Shown here: piece by piece, positions 1 through 9,906 of the stretch | Layout of the letters: each line of letters opens with the position of its first letter | How positions within the stretch are numbered: position 1 is the stretch's first letter | From: Rhyzopertha dominica | Lineage: Eukaryota; Arthropoda; Insecta; Coleoptera; Bostrichidae | Direction of reading: 5' to 3' | NCBI GenBank assembly: GCA_025024175.1 | Contig: QCXZ01000086.1 | Span: forward strand, 18,814,245 to 18,878,244 | Length of the DNA stretch: 64,000 nucleotides | Notes under the pieces: generated by a model | Seen by the model: the letters and a program-made list of their open reading frames with translations, nothing else | What the model was told of the DNA's origin: nothing | The model's database searches: none | Program-made: the position numbers and the translations under genes

Positions 1-318
1 CTTTACATTTCTACTCCAATTTTCTGGATGCCTTAATCGTTTCCTTGTTTTCTTAACTGATTTTCCATCACGGAGCTGGCCATCGTCAAGTCCTTTATTT
101 TCTGGTTCTTTTGTATTCTCTTCTACATTTTCTGAAAGCACTGTCTATTCAGTCTGTTTATCTGTGCACCATGAATTTGAACTGGAGTCACTGTTAGACT
201 CGGGCGATTCTAGACGATAATCTGAATCCCATAGCGAGTCATCATTATCAAAAATCTTTTGGACTTCCGGAGGCAAATCAGGAGGAGGAGAGGAATTGCA
301 TATTGAAACATTGTCAAC
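1..318 (-). pseudogene. Left-edge fragment of an unrecognised protein gene
   Basis: Read on the minus strand, this stretch encodes a proline-rich and then acidic, serine-rich segment (DSESPESNSDSSSNS-like composition, positions about 150-260). It continues into a strongly basic segment containing RKRLRHPENW at about 5-50. An in-frame TAG sits at 145-147, so the copy is broken or the frame changes there. The gene runs off the left edge. A basic NW-containing motif of this kind occurs at the start of multicopy uncharacterised insect proteins, but that is recall and no function can be given. Confidence 0.3.
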
Positions 319-2240
319 TTGTGGTTCTAAACCTCAGAAACATGACCAAATAGATTCTTCTTCACCTCATCAGTTCGCCTTTTATCCGTATTTAGTCTGT
401 AATATTAAAATTATATTATATACTAATTAAAGCGTATAACATTACCAAATTAATTACTATATTGCCCTAGATAAAACATAAAGATTGCTTTTACTTTTTA
501 AGGTATTGGCCATTTAATAACAGGCTTTATTTATTTAAATAAACACAAACTTGACTGAGCTGATAATTAACAATAATAAGATGAAAAACGTAAGGACTTA
601 TTAGATACTTAACTTTAATAATTTTAAAAGATTACTGACTTACCTTTTTACACTAGAATAATGCAAACCACAGATCAAATATATATGCAAATACACAAAA
701 AACGATACCTTGCACAACAATGCATGCAACAACAAACGACATAACCTCAACTGATCATATGGAACACATAAGCACTAGAAAGGGTGACTTTATATAAGCT
801 TCTGATTGGTTAGCGCATATGGAACACTTAAGCACCAACTTATTCTAAAAAAATGCATATGTCACAAAATTACAATCGTACAATCAAAGAATAATACCTG
901 TTTCAACAAACAGGACTATGTTAGGGTGTAGAGAGGGTTGCCGGCACTTGCTGAATGACGCTAACCCAAAACTGATAAAATGTGGTATGGCACAAACAAG
1001 CACTGACCCGACGATTTGTAACAGACGTATTGTGTTATGTAAAGAATTAAATCAGAAAGTGGAATAATACGACTCATTGAAATACAATAAATGCGTAATG
1101 CGTGCGAACAATATAACTGATACACTGTGATGCCAGATATATGTTTCTATTTCCCATGAAAGTATGAGTGTATCTGTTTCCAAATAATCCTCCATCTAGG
1201 AATGAGCTACGGCTGGCCCCATAAATATCTTGTTAAGCACCTCCAAAACAGCGCTTCACGATTGATTTTCAAGGATGTTAAAATAAATATTCGCAAACAT
1301 TCTATTCTAATCAGACGAATAATACTGCAGAAATATTGTTTTAATCCGCCTAAGCTCCTTAAGCCATTGCTGGCAGGGGAAAAGAATTATAAAAGCAGCT
1401 AAGCATCCTATAATCCTAATAATTCTAATGCATTCGCCATACGTGTGGGATAATTTTAAAATTCGGCATTCATATAGCCGTTTTCCATTATCAGTTTCTC
1501 GGGCGAAATTCTTTTGTTGCATGTAACTATGGAGCAATAACGATTACATAAATAATTTAGTATTGTATGTAACAAAAAAATATAAATATTTGTATACTTT
1601 TAAAATATTTTTAATGCACATTACTTATAATTAAAAGCGACCTGACCTGTCCGCTTGTCCAACATAAAACTAAATGCAGTGATTTCATGAAGAACTTTAA
1701 ACACCTATATGACTCAAAAGTAATCCTAACTTTATTATGGATGAAACGATAAAACCATACCACCATGGTAGGAGAACTTAGATAAACTAATAGTAAGTTT
1801 TACAAGAAAATTGTTAACTACAGCAAGTTTGTTTATCTTAGTATTCAATTCTGAATGAGGCTCGTAAAGCAAAAATAGATATTTATGGAAATGAAAACAA
1901 CTTCTTAAGATATGCTTTAAGGAAGCTTAACATAATACAGGACCTTAAAAACAAAGGTAAAGATTCATTACAAGAAGCTTAACTTAGTTTTCCTGCATAA
2001 ACTAAGTATACGACGAGAGACTATATCAATTATATCAAACAGTTATAACTTCAAAGTAAATTGCTGAAAGCTTATCGAATGAAAAAATAGCTATATGCCA
2101 TTCTATTCTGCTTAATGGTTTTTTGGTCTACACTCTACAGTAATGTTAAATTACATATGAAGTAAGATTAAAAGGCACACTTCTATTGTAAGTAAGATTA
2201 GTTGTAGAATTTCAGATGCTTGAAGTGATGTTATTCTTAT
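319..2240. other. AT-rich non-coding stretch with no recognised gene
   Basis: No coding region could be supported here. The longest open frames are short and without motifs. A 20-bp direct repeat starts at 756 and again at 816. A short coding-like run on the + strand near 1850-1980, with a lysine-rich LRYALRKL-like stretch, was seen but is too short to name. Confidence 0.4.
756..835. repeat. Short direct repeat spaced exactly 60 bp apart
   Basis: The 20-mer at 756-775 recurs at 816-835 with one mismatch: both read CATATGGAACAC, then A or T, then TAAGCAC. A TATATAAG sequence lies between them at about 791-798. The layout could be a promoter with two copies of a control site, or the edge of a decayed mobile element. 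The function is unknown. Confidence 0.5.
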
Positions 2241-3571
2241 TATTTCAATTCGTGCAATGAAAAAGCGACTGCCGTTGCAGATTGATCTTATAGTCTGGCG
2301 ATTCTTTCGGCGACTTCGAAAAACTGGGGCGAATTCTCCATTTCCGTGTTTTCTTCTCGTCTGTGACATTTGAATTCCGCCCGTTTATCTTCGAGATTCG
2401 CCTGTCTCTATCTTTGGTATGATCAGTCTTTACTTTCTTCGCTCTTTTCACTTTCTTTTTTGAGGTCTTATAATTTCTGACAAGTTGTCATTTTACATTT
2501 TGATTTTTTCGCTGGTTGGTGAAGGAAATTTAATAAGTCTTTCAAATAACAGGTCCTCTCTTATATACGTTAACAACTGTATTCCCAATACTCTCGTGGT
2601 CTTTCCTTATCTCACATGATTTGTAAAAAATTGTATGGACATAATATGCTCCATTTGCGTTATCTACTGTTAAACTTTTATATTTACCTTCCGAATATTT
2701 AAATACTAATTAATTTTTAAAAGCGTTCTCATGATCAGACTGATTATAATAAAATAATTTGAAAAAACCTTTACCTATATTTTCCGAAGCCTCCGACAAG
2801 TTTTCTTCAATGTCAAGATTTGCTGTCTCGTCAACACCTTCTATTTTTAATAGTGTACGTAAAACCTTATTTGTCAGGTTTCTCTTACACATCATAGTTA
2901 AGATCACGCTCGTATTTTGCTTATGGGATTCACAATGTAAACTTGACAACGAATATCTTCAAAAGTATCAAGAATTTTTAAATCATTTTTTAATGAAAGG
3001 CTTTAATGTTCTGAAGGGGCCCAATTTTTTATTTTACGAAATTTTTTACTATTAACTTTGTAACAAATTAAAAAGAAAAAAATGGTGATATTAAAAATTT
3101 AAAAAGTTGGGCCCCTTGGTAGCACATTGGGAAGGTCGTATGCAAAATTGTATTTAAAAAAATTGAACAATGCGACTATTACAGCTAATGAATTAGGAAC
3201 ATTTAATTCATTTATCCCTAGGAGCTCTCCGCAAACAAGTTGCAAAGCGTTACCTACCCGTCATAAATTTCAGACCATTCACCAACCTACTTATATAAAT
3301 ACTAAATCACAAATACAGGCTGTGCTGTTTTGGATCGTACACTCGTAATAACAACTTTTAACTGACAATTGGCCACAAATCCCATTATGAATGTCTTGTT
3401 TGAGAGAAGTCATCAGTTTTTTAATTGCCATTGGTCATCGGTTACTTCCCTTGCTGTTTATAAGTGTTCAAATAAATCACTAGTTGCGTACAAAAGCTAA
3501 TCATTAGTTTGAATTATTTTTGCCTGTATAATGATTATAAGGAGATTGCTGGTTTCGAAAGTAGTATATTT
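2241..3571. other. Non-coding stretch with weak exon-like segments
   Basis: On the minus strand two short open segments (2245-2451 and 2710-2949) have plausible amino-acid composition. The second ends in a possible splice donor (ATATAG before GTAAAG at about 2775). They show no recognisable domain, and the + strand is also open over part of the second. They are noted as possible exons only. The rest is AT-rich with no gene seen. Confidence 0.25.
3014..3117. repeat. Imperfect inverted repeat ending in AAGGGGCCCAA
   Basis: The left arm at 3014-3036 begins AAGGGGCCCAATTTTT. The right arm at 3093-3117 is its near reverse complement and ends TTGGGCCCCTT. About 55 bp lie between the arms. The structure could fold as a hairpin or be a very short miniature inverted-repeat element. 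No clear target duplication was seen next to it. Confidence 0.6.
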
Positions 3572-3671
3572 NNNNNNNNNNNNNNNNNNNNNNNNNNNNN
3601 NNNNNNNNNNNNNNNNNNNNNNNNNNNNNNNNNNNNNNNNNNNNNNNNNNNNNNNNNNNNNNNNNNNNNNN
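3572..3671. other. Assembly gap of 100 N
   Basis: Exactly 100 unknown bases, the usual placeholder for a scaffold gap of unestimated length. Continuity between the left part and the gene block starting at about 3.8 kb is therefore not proven. Confidence 0.99.
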
Positions 3672-3799
3672 GTTAAAGCTGTTTTCTGTTGATATCAGCT
3701 GTTCTATCAGCTCCTAACTACCTGGTACTAAGCTGATCACATCTGATGATATAAGAAGCTGTTCATTTTCACAACAGCTGTTAATAACTATATAGACAG

Positions 3800-4720
3800 T
3801 AAAAAAAATAGAAATGAACAAAGAGACGTTAATAAACTTATCAAAACGAGAGAAATTATTCGTAAAAAGTATAGAGCATTAAAGGAAAACACACTGGAAA
3901 ATCAAGCCGATCTGGAAAAGTTGTTTAATCCTATCACAGATCCTCTAAAGAAATTGTCCGACATACCTGAACAAATCACAAATTTACCTGATTTATTCTC
4001 AGCGAAGCTTAAGAAAACATAAACAATCTGATATAGAGGCAGAACAGTCTCTCAGGGATAATTTTCCTCAGTACATTGATTCAGCTATGTCACCATCTAT
4101 GGCTAGTACATCCGAAGTCGAGGGTATTAAAAAACCATTAGATTCATTTACTTGATTTGCTAAACTTTTTCAACAAATAAATTTATGGGCTCTGTAAAAT
4201 TAAGTCCTAATTATGACTCTAAATGCGGTTCCTCATTACAATTTTGATGAAAATGAATGGGAAAATTGGTAAATCCACGTATGCAGTTTTAAACAATAAT
4301 CTTATGATCGACGGTAACGAATTTCCTCTAACCACCAGGCTTACAGGAATTACTGTTCTCAAAGGAACCATCGAGTTCAGTATATGATGAAGATGACGTT
4401 AATGTTTACTTAAAAATTATTAAATATAGCAGTGTTCTACCACCGACGATATGATAAAACTAAACCAGTACGCAGGAAGTAAAAGTCGTAAATATAAGTT
4501 AAGTTGTGGATCTTTTTAGAAGGAAAGAGACCACCAGCTAGCGGAAGCGATTAATGAATTATTCTGATAATAAAATTGATTATATTTATTGGAACGATCT
4601 CAATGAGTTAGTTAACAGACTCAAACTTTTGTTAGCGTCAACCGAAGCCGGAAATTCCAATCAACGTCAACGAAATTATTTCTATATTAGAAGAACTAAG
4701 AGAAGCTAACGTTATTGTAT
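3800..4720 (+). pseudogene. Broken gene for a DUF8207-like protein next to an integrase
   Basis: The stretch reads in several frames. An N-terminal lysine-rich helical part (IIRKKYRALKEN near 3850, followed by PITDPLKKL) is followed by scattered stops. The C-terminal part contains YWNDLNELVNRLKLLLAST (about 4590-4650), which by recall resembles the end of the DUF8207 family of animal mobile elements. At least four frame changes or stops separate the parts. It precedes a tail-fibre-like gene and an integrase in the same direction, an arrangement known by recall from insect elements carrying an F54H12.3-type integrase. The biochemical role of the family is unknown. Confidence 0.5.
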
Positions 4721-4756
4721 AATTATGTAACTGGATAGTTTTATATCATTTATAAA

Positions 4757-5140
4757 ATGGGTATTGACAAGTTTGGTCGATCACTGGACTCTGAAAATCG
4801 CAGACTTCCTTTTCAGATTCCACGTACTGTGGGTTATGTTTTAACATCATCCGGACATATTGATGTTCAAGGCAAGCGTATTTGTAATTTAAATAAACCT
4901 ACAGATATTAATGACGCAGCAAATAAGGATTATGTTGACGACCTGAGAAAGGAAATGCGCATTGNAATTCAAAAGTTAGATGAAAAAGTGAATAATCTCA
5001 TTCATAAAATACAGAAAATTAAGAATCAGCAACAGCATGATAGTAGTGAAAGTACTATTCAAAAGGAGGTTTCCGCCTCTAAGTTGAGTAGTTCTTCAAT
5101 TACACCTAAACAGACTAGTAAAAAGTTAAAAAATTCATAA
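4757..5140 (+). CDS. Small tail-fibre-like protein of the integrase element
   Basis: This is an open frame of 127 residues with a good ATG and one unresolved codon (N at 4965). Residues about 1-25 read GIDKFGRSLDSENRR. A repeat-like segment IDVQGKRICNLNKPTDINDAANKDYVDD (about 35-62) has the pattern found in phage tail-fibre and adhesin linkers. It is followed by a coiled-coil stretch (about 65-95) and a Ser/Lys-rich tail. It lies 46 bp before the integrase gene. It could be a structural protein of a virus-like Maverick-type element, but that role is inferred from context and composition only. Confidence 0.55.
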   Translation: MGIDKFGRSLDSENRRLPFQIPRTVGYVLTSSGHIDVQGKRICNLNKPTDINDAANKDYVDDLRKEMRIXIQKLDEKVNNLIHKIQKIKNQQQHDSSESTIQKEVSASKLSSSSITPKQTSKKLKNS

Positions 5141-5186
5141 AATCCAAGATATTCAATGTTTATACTTATTTCCTTTCTAACGCGAG

Positions 5187-6115
5187 ATGAGTAAGGAACA
5201 TTTAGTAAATGAATTACATACGTCAGCAAAAAAAAATTTTAAACGTCGTAAAGTAATAATAAAAGGTATTAATGATCTATGGCAAGCCGATCTGGTTGAA
5301 ATGATTCCGTATAAAAATGATAATCGTGGGTTTCGATATTTATTAACAGTTATTGATGCATTTTCAAAATTCGCTTGGGGTATACCTGTAAAAAGCAAGT
5401 CCGGGTCCGATGTATCCAAAGCAATGGAGAAGATTTTAATTAATCAATCACCTATAAATTTACAAACCGATTTAGGTAAAGAATTTTATAATACCTTTTT
5501 TAAAAATCTAATGAACAGATACAAAATTAATCATTTTTCAACATACAGCAGTTTGAAAGCATCAATTGTTGAAAGACTTAATAGAACCCTTAAGAATTGG
5601 ATGTGGAAGCTATTTAGCCTGAATGGAAATTATAAATGGATAAACAACTTACAATTCCTTATTGATAAATATAATAATACCGTACATAGAACCATTAAAA
5701 TGAAACCCTTTAATGTAAATACACAGAATGAAAAGAAACTGCTACAAACTGTATATAATAATAATAATAATAATAAAATAAAAACATTTCGGAAGCCAAA
5801 ATTTCACGTTGGCGACAAGGTTCGTATAAGTAAATACAAACATGTTTGAGAAAGGTTACATTCCAAACTGGACAACGGAAGTTTTTGAAATTCATAAATT
5901 CAGATTACAGATCCTGTTACTTACATATTAAAAGATTATCAAGGACATATTATTAGAGGGAGTTTTTATGAACAAGAGTTGCTAAAAGCCAAATTTCCTA
6001 ATACGTATCTTATTCAAAAGATATTACGAAAAAAGGCGACAGTCTGTATGTTAAATGGCTAGGTTTTTCTAATGAACACAACTCTTGGATAAAGAAAGCA
6101 GATCTTTCGGCTTAA
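5187..6115 (+). pseudogene. Maverick/F54H12.3-type integrase with C-terminal chromodomain, frameshifted
   Basis: This is a retroviral-type DDE integrase that would insert element DNA into the genome. Catalytic residues are visible: D in WQADLVEM, D in LQTDLGKEF, and E in SIVERLNRT about 34 residues later. The tail contains an SH3-like FHVGDKVRISKY segment and a chromodomain with LYVKWLGF and HNSWI before the stop at 6113. The first 220 residues are open to a stop at 5847. Frame changes near 5842, 5900 and 6035 break the rest. A short ATAATAAT repeat (5751-5775) encodes a run of Asn. This integrase type, distinct from LTR-element integrases, is typical of Maverick/Polinton-like elements, but no DNA polymerase or capsid gene is seen nearby. 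Confidence 0.75.
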
Positions 6116-6490
6116 ACTCGTTCACAATAACATTCAAAGGATAATAACCTGTCATGGTCATCGAATCCTGTTTTGGTAAATATGTAAGCATTTCCATTAA
6201 GAGAGGTTTTCATTTCTAAAATAACCTTGTTCTTAATCTAGGGCATTAACCGTTTAGGTCATGGGAGTTCATATCTGAGTTCGTTTTAAGAAAGATAAAA
6301 CATCTGTTTCAAACACATGCTGATAACCTCGACCTCGGCTGGTCAACGGCTTCTTCTATCTAATTATAATAATAAGTAATAAGCGTGACGTGCGCACAAA
6401 ATTTAACCTAAATTTGAAACATCGAGATCATGTAAATATAATTCAAATCAGTCACGTCCGGGTTGCGAACAATACAAGACGCAATTAACC
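6116..6490. other. Intergenic stretch before the secreted-protein gene
   Basis: No open frame with support. It probably holds the promoter of the next gene, but no clear TATA box plus initiator could be picked. Confidence 0.4.
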
Positions 6491-7250
6491 ATGTTGCTTA
6501 AGTTTGCACCGCTTTTTTTTCATATCTTTAGTAATGCAAGGGGTGCTGTCGGCCCCATTTACGCAAACAGTAAATCTAGATGGTAACAAAATAGCCAGAA
6601 TGAAGTTCATGGTGAATCTACCGAGCAAGGAAAGTGTTCAGGTGAACTTAACATTTAAATTGTTAAGTGTTAGCCCGATTTTACCTGAATTCAATTCGAG
6701 TGCTCTACCACAACCTGAAAATCTCATCGTACAGTCTACATCATCATCATCATCAGAAGAGATTGGTGAATTTTCAACAACGACTGAAACTACTTCGACA
6801 CCTTTGTTAGAAACTACAAGTACGTTTGATTCAACTATTACTCCATCTAATCAATCGTTTCGTACATCGAGGACAGACTCGGAAACAGAAAAGCTTGCGT
6901 ATAGAGACAGCGAACCGAGATTATTAACTGTTGAAGAAGCCGTAGAAGATTTTCGGAAAAATCTAATAATGAAGGAATTAGAGATTGCAGGAATCTTTGA
7001 GAGTGAATATCCATTTTATAGACATTTCAAGCTCGAATATGAGAATGATGTCACAGTGCCAATTCGCTGTACCTATGAAGCATACTATGAAGACCGTAAA
7101 CTACAAATTTCCTGCTATGAATATCGCGATTTTGGATCTCACCGAATTTTAGCCAATGACGAAATTTCTGACGAACCTGAGCCAGTCATGCCAGCCTATA
7201 TTGATGTAAGATCTGTAAAACAAACTTATACAATGTCTATTTCAAAATAA
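6491..7250 (+). CDS. Unrecognised secreted protein with Ser/Thr-rich region
   Basis: The body of the frame is open for about 245 residues. The best start context is the ATG at 6491, but the reading frame changes inside a run of eight T (6513-6520). In the downstream frame the first ATG is at 6534. A hydrophobic run (FFISLVMQGVLSA) followed by a small-residue cleavage-like site looks like a signal peptide. A Ser/Thr/Glu-rich region at residues about 75-140 could carry O-glycans and is partly encoded by a TCA repeat. The C-terminal part holds two Cys (RCTYEAYYEDRKLQISC). A polyadenylation signal (AATAAA) follows the stop. No family is recognised. The frame change could be a sequencing error in the homopolymer or a real break. 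Confidence 0.55.
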
Positions 7251-7345
7251 TGTTTAAAATAAATAAAACTAGTTATAACTATATGTTGTTTTCTTTCGTT
7301 TCATAAATATACGTACACACATTCTTACACCTCAGTCTGCTGAAA

Positions 7346-7873
7346 ATGGCTTTACTAAACACAAGTCTATTAATTTTTGCCGTCCTATTCAAGAACACAT
7401 TTATTGTTCATCATGGTGTAAATAACGTAGCCCAAAGCTTTGTGTGTTTTAATGAAACCAACGATACATTTCCAGATAACTGGATATCTTTAAAACCATT
7501 AATTCAGGATGGTTTAGCGATTTTTCAAGTTTCAAACATATCCAAAACAAACAATCTGATTCTTAAATACAAAATTAGATTAGTGTTTCCTAACAAAAGC
7601 TTTGGTGAGAGTCAATGGAAGACTGTTTTAAATGAAACCTTTATAAATAATTCCAAACGTGAATTTAACAATTCACTGTTTACTCAAAACACCAACACTT
7701 CACCACCTAATTCTACAGAAGTTTATTTAAAAATCGATATAGTCTGTTTCTTTTGTTTACTATTTTTCATTTGTTTAGTACCTACTATAACATATTTTGC
7801 GAAATCCGTGTTTAATCGAAAACTTTTGTCAGCTCAACGCATACCTCAGGTAAGACAGCATATTTCTATATAA
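7346..7873 (+). CDS. Unrecognised type I membrane protein
   Basis: An ATG-initiated frame of 175 residues with no stops. Residues 1-25 form a signal-peptide-like hydrophobic start (LLIFAVLF). The middle part has several N-x-S/T glycosylation sites and few cysteines. Residues about 130-152 (IVCFFCLLFFICLVPTITY) form one clear membrane segment, leaving a short basic cytoplasmic tail. It begins 95 bp after the secreted-protein gene, in the same direction, and both lack introns. The spacer holds an AATAAA and a TCAGT initiator-like site, so each may have its own promoter. The size and layout recall a small surface glycoprotein of host or viral origin. No family is recognised. Confidence 0.6.
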   Translation: MALLNTSLLIFAVLFKNTFIVHHGVNNVAQSFVCFNETNDTFPDNWISLKPLIQDGLAIFQVSNISKTNNLILKYKIRLVFPNKSFGESQWKTVLNETFINNSKREFNNSLFTQNTNTSPPNSTEVYLKIDIVCFFCLLFFICLVPTITYFAKSVFNRKLLSAQRIPQVRQHISI

Positions 7874-8341
7874 AATAGAATTCATTATTCGGTTTATTTC
7901 TAATTTAGGATCCATTTTAATTGAAAGGTGGGAAACCGGTCAAGGAGAAGCTGTAGGTTGAACGTCTGCTAAGCATGGGTCAAGGCTTTTCGGGCACCGG
8001 AACCCACACACGCGGCATTATAAACACACACGGTATCTAATCTGATCATGTAACGCATTACCTGAAATAAATTTACACCTTAAACGAGAATCTGGTTTCC
8101 GTTCACCTTCACCCAGTGCGAGATACACCTTAGGTTAATAACCCCATTTGAATCGGAAGCATCGACTTCGCGTGCTTCCTATATAATTGCATTTGTGTTG
8201 CATGTGTGCTTCTCGCAAAAAAATTGTGTTTTAGAAAAGACATACCTATACTACTGTTTTATGATAATATTGTTTGCTTAGTAGTCATTAGTGTTTTGTA
8301 CCTTTATATACCCCCGCTACAAAACACTTAACAGGGGGGTA
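7874..8341. other. Non-coding stretch leading to an LTR
   Basis: No coding region is seen. An 11-bp perfect inverted repeat (AGTGTTTTGTA at 8290-8300 and its complement at 8318-8328) surrounds a pyrimidine-rich loop. A purine tract, AGGGGGG at 8333-8339, lies directly before the LTR and could be a polypurine tract. Confidence 0.45.
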
Positions 8342-8663
8342 TGTTAGGATCCCTAGAATTGCGCCTAATTTCGGTTATCAAACTCCTCGAGCCGGCAACG
8401 TGCAGTGTCTTTCCTAATTCAATAAACTGTTAAATTAATTAGACCTTTGACTTTCGCCACATCTAAATAGTTTTGTTTGATACAAATCCGTCTGAAATCA
8501 ATATTAATTCATTTTTCTAAATTCTATTCGCAAGTGTCGGCTCCGCGCTCTACTATTTCTGCTATTTCAAGTTTGTACTAAGTCCACTGTATTTTAGTAA
8601 CTTATAATAAAACGCGTAAAAGTACACATCGAGTTTTACATCAAGAATCTTCTACATCTAACA
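8342..8663 (+). repeat. Long terminal repeat, TGTTAG...CTAACA
   Basis: The 322-bp segment starts TGTTAGGATCCC and ends ATCTAACA, so it has the TG...CA ends and a 6-bp terminal inverted repeat of an LTR. AATAAA at 8421-8426 is a polyadenylation signal. A purine tract precedes it, which fits a 3' LTR. The five bases on each side (GGGTA and CACCT) do not match, which argues against a simple solo LTR. The parent element is not identified because no pol gene adjoins it in the right place. Confidence 0.6.
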
Positions 8664-8730
8664 CACCTGGGCAACAATGATAAAGCTCGTTGCTACAAAA
8701 GTGAACAGTTGTCAGTTGTAGTGTGTAATC

Positions 8731-9245
8731 ATGGATTTTCTAAAAGCATTGAAACTTCAAACTCTGATAATTGCTCAGTCGTATGATGGTGCCAGTGTTA
8801 TGGCTGAAAAAAATGCTGGACTGCAAGCAAAAATAAACACGTCTCAGCCTCAAGCTGTTGACACGCATTGCATGGCACACAGAATAAATTTGATAGTAGT
8901 AGACACGTGTAAATCTGTTGCGAGCGCTGCACAATTTTCTAATGTTATTGAGGTTTTATATTTCCACTGCGCAAAACCAGGTGCACATAAGATATTTGAG
9001 ACTGTTCACAGCAAAATAGGTCTCAAACCTACAGAAATTCAAAATCTGGGTACGATCAGATGGAGCTGTCGATTCCAAAATTATGACAATTTAAACATTT
9101 TAGTACTATTAAACAATGTGTAGAACAAGAAATATTAGATGCCAAAAATCACGACTCAGTTGAAGCGAAACTTCAAAGTTTGGTGAAAGCACAGATTGTA
9201 GTATCTCTTTTTGTATTCCGTTTCATTTTAAGCGTAACTCACCCA
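8731..9245 (+). pseudogene. Fragment of hAT-type (ZMYM1-like) transposase
   Basis: The open part (8731-9123) has the hAT core pattern: AQSYDGASVMAEKNAGLQAKI (D of the second catalytic position), THCMAHRINLIV, and TIRWSCRFQNYD. Recognisable sequence then continues after a stop to about 9245. The N-terminal zinc finger, first catalytic Asp region and dimerisation end are all missing. It is cut off directly against a Ty3/gypsy tail, so it is a dead fragment. The family is confident; the subgroup (ZMYM1/DUF4371 type) is by recall. Confidence 0.75.
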
Positions 9246-9595
9246 AATATTTAGATAAGGTATTTGAAGAACCGCTAGAACCAATTAAAGATGTTAGGGC
9301 TAAAGCGTCTGAAATGATTTACAAATCACAAAAATATAATGAAAAGTATTAAAATAAAGCACATAAATCTCCTACAAAGTATAACGAAGGTGATTATGTA
9401 GTTATTACAAACACGGAGGTGACTCCAGGTTATAATAAAAAGATCATAGCTAAATATAAAGAACCATATGTTGTGAAAAAAGTACTACCTAATGGTAGAT
9501 ATGTAATAAGTGATATAGATGGCTTCCAAGTTACACAGATACCATTTGAAGGTACTTTCGAGTCATCTATGCTAAGAAAGTGGTCAGATAATTAA
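9246..9595 (+). pseudogene. C-terminal end of a Ty3/gypsy integrase
   Basis: The sequence encodes the tail of a gypsy Pol protein, past the integrase core: YNEGDYVVITNTEVTPG, then KKIIAKYKEPYVVKKVLPNGRY, then the end at a TAA at 9593-9595. This is the GPY/F-type module that helps target the integrase. One in-frame stop occurs near 9350. The upstream pol has been lost where the hAT fragment joins. Confidence 0.75.
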
Positions 9596-9654
9596 TTGTT
9601 TTCTTTTCGCTTTATGCAAAATGTTGACTATTTATGTATTTTTGTTTATTTGGT

Positions 9655-9850
9655 TGTGAATCGAGCATCTTGAACTATGGTCGGGTCGACCATCGGTCAG
9701 GATGGAAGAGCTGTGAATTAAATGTTTGAATTTCAAATTTTAGTTGGTATCCCTAGTTCCCGTTAGTGTATTGTGTGTTGGTAACTCGTAGAGTATGAAG
9801 TTAGTAGGTTAAGATAGGAGATGGCGTTCTGTATGCGATATAGACGTGCG
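9655..9850 (+). repeat. Possible 3' LTR of the gypsy remnant
   Basis: Right after the Pol stop comes a stretch beginning TGTGAATCGAGC and containing GGTCGGGTCGACC, an internal palindrome. It has the position and style of a gypsy 3' LTR. Neither end could be proved, because no second copy lies in the window. Confidence 0.35.
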
Positions 9851-9906
9851 CGAAAAAGTAAAGATTGTGTTGCACTCCGGCTAACCGAGGATCCCAGGTG
9901 CAAGTT

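Noticed and set aside
1202..1537. Overlapping short open frames on both strands
   Set aside because: No motif, poor composition, and both strands open over the same AT-rich stretch; treated as chance.
2710..3055. Open frames on both strands, about 80-98 codons
   Set aside because: The minus-strand version looks slightly more protein-like, but there is no domain and no firm exon limits; noted only as a weak segment.
5751..5775. ATAATAAT repeat as a separate satellite
   Set aside because: It is a short in-frame Asn run inside the integrase gene and not an independent repeat locus.
8342..8663. Solo LTR with target duplication
   Set aside because: The flanking five bases do not match, so a solo insertion is not supported; kept as an LTR of unknown parent.
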